A program made the position numbers and the translations under genes. From Thioalkalivibrio sp. (GTDB lineage Bacteria; Pseudomonadota; Gammaproteobacteria; Ectothiorhodospirales; Ectothiorhodospiraceae), in the NCBI GenBank assembly GCA_018224485.1, contig JAGTVE010000314.1, positions 1 through 8,946 of the forward strand: a stretch of 8,946 nt of DNA. The letters are read 5' to 3'. Every line of letters starts with the position of its first letter. Within the stretch, counting starts at the first letter, position 1. This document shows positions 6,153 to 8,946 of the stretch, one piece after another. Below the pieces are notes generated by a model. It saw nothing but the letters and a program-made list of their open reading frames with translations. It had not been told where the DNA came from and searched no databases.

Positions 6153-8315
6153 TCAGCGGACGGTTTCTGCGATTTCTCCCCCCGGGGACGGTCTTCCGTT
6201 CCCGTCGGTGAACGTAGCCTGATCCTCGGTCAGTTGCACGTAGGCCATGAACCTCGAGGTGATGCCGTTGAGGTACGCGACCGGCTCGCTGCCCCGCACG
6301 TAGCCGTGACGCGCCTGCGAATAATACGGATGCTGCGACAGCAAAAGCATCGCATTCTCGACATTCTCGAACCAACGGTCCTGGTCCCAGCCCTTCTGTC
6401 CGGCCAGCCGGCGCGCGTCCATCACGTGCCCGAGGCCCGCATTGTATGCGGCCAGCGTGAACCAGATCCGGTCCGCGACGGGAAGATCCTCGGGCAGCTG
6501 CTGCCGGACCCAATCAAGATAGAGGATACCTCCGCGGATGCTCTCGGCGGGATCGTCGAGGTCCTCCACTCCGACCTGTTGCGCAGTGCGGGGCATGAGC
6601 TGCATTAGGCCCGCCGCTCCCATTGGGGAGCGCGCCGCCGGATCGAAGCGGCTCTCCTGGTAAATCTGCGCGACGATCAACCGCCAGTCGAAACCGTGTA
6701 CCGCAGCATGGCGCCGGACCAGATCATCCCAGGGGGAAAGCTGACCGGCCGAACGGATCCGCTCGTCGAGCTGGCGGCGGATCCGGCGTTCATCCTCGAA
6801 ATAGCGGCGATAGAGGATATTGTAGAAGGCGCTTCGGTGTTCCTTGCGGACGAATTCGTTCAGCGCCGCGAGAAGTTCGCCATCCGTCGAACGTACGGCC
6901 CAGCCATGCGCCACCGGCGAGCCTGCCTCGAACTGCCGTCGTATGTCGTCGCGGCGCGCCATCTCCATCGACAGCAAGTGGCCTTCGGCCACCGCGTGGT
7001 CGAACTCGCCGGCGACCAGCCGGTTGACCAGGTCCTCGATGTTGCCTCCGACGCTCGGCAGCGCCACCAACTCGAAGCCGTGCTCGCCCGCGAGCACCTC
7101 CAGCTCGGCCCACAACGCGCCGCCGGCAAGCGCCGCGACGGTACTGCCCGCGACACCCTCCCACTCGGCGATCTCTGGTGCGTCTTCCCGGCTGATCAGA
7201 TACGGCCGTGCATGGTGCCAGGGGTCGGTGAAGCGGATCGCGGCGTCTTCCGGCGCGACCGGCTCAAGAAACCCGCCGGCCACGTCGGCGCGACCCTCAT
7301 CCAGCCACTCGGCCAGTCCGTCCGTGTCCGGCGGGACCACCACCTCGAGCCGCATGCCGTGCTCCTCGGCGAAGCGGCGCGCGAGTTCATACTCGAAGCC
7401 GGCCAGTTCCCCGCGCCAGAGATAATAGGAGGCCGCCGTATTGGGCAGCACGATACGCAGCCGGCGCCGCTCCTGCAGCTCAGGCAGATCACCCGCGTAG
7501 CGGGCCTCGCGCGGGCGGGTCAGCTTCTCGATGGTCAGAAACCGGTCCAGGGCCGCGAGCAGTTCCGGTGCGCCGGGCCGTACCGCCCACGCGATGGACT
7601 GCCGCTCCCCGAGGGCAAAGGCCATTCGAATGTCGTCCCGGTAGCCCAGGTACATAGCGGCAATATTGCTGTCGCGTACGGTCGCATCGAGCTGCCCGCT
7701 GGCGATCATGTCGAGGGTGGACTCGTCGTCGAAGTGATCGGGGGCCGGGAGCACGTGAATATCCGGGTATTCCTCCCGCAGCACGTTCAGCGTGTGCCAG
7801 AACGAACTCGCCCGGTCCACCATCACGGTCCGTCCCGCCAGATCCTCGAGCGACTGGATGTCATCGTCCCCCGCACCCACCAGCACCACTTCGTGCACGT
7901 GATCGACCGGCAGGGAGAAGTCCACCAGTTCCTGCCGTGCGGGCGTGACGGTGAGATTGGCGGCAACGATGTCGGCCCGCCCTTCCTCGAGCAGCGGGAG
8001 CATCGCGCCCAGGCGGAAGACCGGGACCAGTTCCATGCGCAGCCCCAGGGAACGCGCAAAGGCCTCGGCGAGATCGTGCTGCTGTGCCATCGGGGAGCCC
8101 TGCCGGGGGAGCGATGGCTCTCCCAGGGCGGTGCCGGGCACGATCACGCGCAGGCTCCCCCGCTCCCGCATCGCATCCAGATCTTCGGTCTGGAACGGAC
8201 CGAGCCCCGCAGGGGCGGTGGCCTGCTCACCGCAACCCGGGGTTGCCACCAGCAGCAGGAGAATCGTCAGGAACCAGCGCATCGCAATGAACCAGACTGG
8301 AACGGACAATGACAT
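6153..8315 (-). CDS. MltF-like lytic murein transglycosylase with two tandem SBP_bac_3 domains
   Basis: A predicted exported peptidoglycan-cleaving enzyme of 720 residues. After the leader come a solute-binding domain at about 53-265 (LRVIVPGTALGEPSLP, NLTVTPARQELVDFSLP), a second at about 285-490 (RRLRIVLPNTAASYYLW, then EYELARRFAEEHG) and a C-terminal SLT domain at about 525-650. The SLT domain has the catalytic Glu554 in IYQESRFDP, then MGAAGLMQLMPRTA and LAAYNAG. MltF of E. coli is about 518 residues with one such binding domain, so the architecture here is enlarged. The first 12 codons may be leader: the hydrophobic MRWFLTILLLLVATPGC begins at Met12 (8282), with Cys28 a possible but non-canonical lipidation site. 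Met1 at 8315 has AAAGG just upstream; Met12 has no clear ribosome site. Its stop abuts the ppsA ribosome site. I leave the symbol empty because the domain plan differs from true MltF. Confidence 0.9.
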   Translation of the reverse strand: MSLSVPVWFIAMRWFLTILLLLVATPGCGEQATAPAGLGPFQTEDLDAMRERGSLRVIVPGTALGEPSLPRQGSPMAQQHDLAEAFARSLGLRMELVPVFRLGAMLPLLEEGRADIVAANLTVTPARQELVDFSLPVDHVHEVVLVGAGDDDIQSLEDLAGRTVMVDRASSFWHTLNVLREEYPDIHVLPAPDHFDDESTLDMIASGQLDATVRDSNIAAMYLGYRDDIRMAFALGERQSIAWAVRPGAPELLAALDRFLTIEKLTRPREARYAGDLPELQERRRLRIVLPNTAASYYLWRGELAGFEYELARRFAEEHGMRLEVVVPPDTDGLAEWLDEGRADVAGGFLEPVAPEDAAIRFTDPWHHARPYLISREDAPEIAEWEGVAGSTVAALAGGALWAELEVLAGEHGFELVALPSVGGNIEDLVNRLVAGEFDHAVAEGHLLSMEMARRDDIRRQFEAGSPVAHGWAVRSTDGELLAALNEFVRKEHRSAFYNILYRRYFEDERRIRRQLDERIRSAGQLSPWDDLVRRHAAVHGFDWRLIVAQIYQESRFDPAARSPMGAAGLMQLMPRTAQQVGVEDLDDPAESIRGGILYLDWVRQQLPEDLPVADRIWFTLAAYNAGLGHVMDARRLAGQKGWDQDRWFENVENAMLLLSQHPYYSQARHGYVRGSEPVAYLNGITSRFMAYVQLTEDQATFTDGNGRPSPGGEIAETVR

Positions 8316-8376
8316 AACCTTTCTTTATAGCCGATGGAAAGGCACTTCTCCTGCAAGGGACACGGAAGGAACCCCG

Positions 8377-8411
8377 GCCAGGCATGGACCGGCCCGCATG
8401 CCGGACCTGGC
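8377..8411 (-). other. Imperfect stem-loop in the presumed leader of the transglycosylase gene
   Basis: GGCATG (8381-8386) pairs with CATGCC (8397-8402) around a 10-nt loop. The outer arms GCCA (8377-8380) and TGGC (8408-8411) extend the stem across a 5-nt bulge. It lies about 60 bases before the start codon. RNA structure with a regulatory role is possible, but GC-rich DNA forms such hairpins by chance. Confidence 0.25.
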
Positions 8412-8444
8412 TGCCGCGAGGGCCTCGAGACTGCCGCGGCCGGT

Positions 8445-8464
8445 AAAAGCCGGCTGTGAGCCGG
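8445..8464 (-). terminator. Weak terminator-like hairpin, minus strand
   Basis: On the minus strand CCGGCT-CAC-AGCCGG forms a perfect 6-bp stem with a 3-nt loop, followed by C and TTTT. The short U-tract makes it a weak intrinsic terminator. It could end transcripts from the small ORF at 8773-8889 before they reach the transglycosylase gene. Confidence 0.35.
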
Positions 8465-8523
8465 GTCGCGAACGCAGCGGTGCGCGGACATGCGACGCGC
8501 ACTGGCGCTTCGCGGGGCGGCAG

Positions 8524-8556
8524 AAAAAAGGGGGGGCCGGAATCATGCGCCGGGCC
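8524..8556 (-). terminator. Possible second terminator-like structure with a T6 run
   Basis: On the minus strand GGCCCGG and CCGGCC pair with a one-base bulge around a 9-nt loop, followed by five C and then six T. The C-run between stem and T-tract weakens it as an intrinsic terminator. Together with the structure at 8445-8464 it suggests that transcription from upstream is meant to stop in this gap. Confidence 0.3.
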
Positions 8557-8772
8557 GACCGCTGGGCCCGAGGTCGGGCTCCTCTGCGTGACGGCCGCAT
8601 CCGCGTGCGCGCGACACTGAGGCGGTCGTGGCGATCGCTAGTGGGTCAGTGACGGACGCGGCAAGCAACCCGGCAAGGTGTCACCGGAGGCGCGGCAACC
8701 TTCGAGCGATCCACCGGAGCCGCCAGGATCTCTGGGGTGATACCCAGGGAAACGTTGATTTATCAGCGCTTC

Positions 8773-8889
8773 CTAGAAGAAGACCAGCACGCTGACCGAG
8801 GCCATGATCGGTACGCCCGCGACGAAGGCAAGCGTGACCACGCAGATGGAACAATCCTTGATGCGACCAGACCGAAAGAATTTCAACAC
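8773..8889 (-). CDS. Small predicted membrane protein of 38 residues, unrecognised
   Basis: I do not recognise this protein. The frame starts with GTG (8889-8887) or the adjacent TTG (8886-8884), preceded by GGAGAG at good spacing, and ends in TAG at 8775-8773. Residues 1-12 are basic (LKFFRSGRIKD), then a CSIC pair of cysteines (13 and 16), then an uninterrupted hydrophobic stretch to the C terminus (VVTLAFVAGVPIMASVSVLV and FF), long enough to span the membrane once. About 30 of 38 codons end in G or C, like the real genes here. The charge pattern suggests a cytoplasmic N terminus by the positive-inside rule. A hydrophobic short ORF can arise by chance, so this is moderate confidence only. 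The 57 bases between it and the window edge hold no clear promoter. Confidence 0.5.
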   Translation of the reverse strand: MLKFFRSGRIKDCSICVVTLAFVAGVPIMASVSVLVFF

Positions 8890-8946
8890 GAACTCTCCAC
8901 CCGGGCCAGTGAATTGGCTTTTGTTTTACCGGCGGAGTGTGACAGC

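Larger units (their letters stand above)
8316..8772. other. Non-coding stretch of about 457 bp rich in GC hairpins
   Basis: No gene here can be supported. Open frames on both strands give arginine- and proline-rich translations without recognisable domains. Visible structures are the hairpins listed separately, the palindrome GCCCGA-GG-TCGGGC at 8566-8579, an A6G7 run at 8524-8536, three CGGCAA copies (8659, 8671, 8693) and two CACCGGAG copies (8682, 8712). Next to the mltF-like start is a TATAAA hexamer on the minus strand (8329-8324) without a good -35 partner. The stretch may be a long leader, a terminator-promoter region, or hold a small RNA. Confidence 0.6.

Noticed and set aside
6696..8312. 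A 538-codon open frame on the plus strand opposite the transglycosylase gene
   Set aside because: Its translation is His-, Arg- and Gln-rich without any recognisable domain, as expected for a frame opposite a GC-rich gene. The minus-strand gene has clear domains and catalytic motifs.
8340..8355. A sigma-54-like AGGCACTTCTCCTGCA on the plus strand with correct GG-N10-GC spacing
   Set aside because: Nothing codes downstream on the plus strand, no enhancer palindromes flank it, and it has three mismatches. GC-rich DNA yields such matches by chance.
8325..8600. Minus-strand frame of 91 codons upstream of the transglycosylase gene
   Set aside because: Arg/Pro/Ala-rich low-information translation with no domain, and it spans terminator-like hairpins and homopolymer runs.
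8756..8767. TTGAT..ATCAG, resembling an FNR site
   Set aside because: The FNR consensus needs four bases between the half-sites; here there are two, and the right arm is imperfect.
8750..8776. CTAG followed by GGAAGCGCTGATAAATC on the minus strand, reminiscent of an insertion-sequence end
   Set aside because: No matching inverted copy was found in the window. The CTAG at 8638 is not followed by a similar sequence, and there is no transposase fragment.
8846..8946. Plus-strand frame starting ATG at 8846 and running off the window
   Set aside because: No ribosome site or recognisable sequence, and it lies opposite the better-supported small membrane protein frame.

Overview
The window is GC-rich bacterial chromosome, almost entirely coding, and every supported gene lies on the minus strand, so transcription runs from high to low coordinates. 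The gene content suggests a gammaproteobacterium: PEP synthase next to its PSRP regulator, an MltF-like lytic transglycosylase, and a ureDABC urease cluster with separate gamma, beta and alpha subunits. Strong GC preference at third codon positions fits a GC-rich lineage. I cannot name the genus from sequence alone.

Layout, in transcription order. (1) 8773-8889: a 38-codon ORF for a small, probably membrane-inserted protein. (2) 8316-8772: about 457 bp with no gene I can support, but with several GC-rich hairpins and two weak terminator-like structures. (3) 6153-8315: a 720-residue exported lytic transglycosylase with two tandem solute-binding (SBP_bac_3) domains before the SLT catalytic domain, where the usual MltF plan has one. 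(4) 3788-6142: ppsA, PEP synthase. (5) 2992-3795: ppsR (PSRP), overlapping ppsA by 8 bp. Genes 3 to 5 are packed like one operon. (6) 2868-2991: an intergenic control region. (7) 1953-2867 ureD, 1634-1936 ureA, 1196-1519 ureB, and 1-1199 ureC, whose 3' end lies beyond the window.

The most informative non-coding segment is 2868-2991. It holds two TGCACC/GGTGCA-type palindromes 23 bp apart that match the NtrC enhancer consensus. A sigma-54 -24/-12 element (GG and GC dinucleotides exactly 10 bp apart) lies between them and ureD. This predicts that urease is switched on by nitrogen limitation through NtrBC and RpoN. The predicted transcription start is only about two bases from the ureD ATG, which has no Shine-Dalgarno sequence.

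How the genes fit together: ureABC encode the nickel urease that splits urea to ammonia and CO2. UreD is the first of the maturation factors; ureE, F and G would be expected beyond ureC. PpsA makes PEP from pyruvate, and PSRP turns it off and on by reversible phosphorylation of a threonine next to the catalytic histidine. The transglycosylase trims peptidoglycan and may sense a periplasmic ligand. I saw no mobile element, CRISPR array, tRNA or rRNA, and no clear evidence of a wholly new system. The best leads are the NtrC/sigma-54 urease promoter, the duplicated sensor domain and the small membrane protein.
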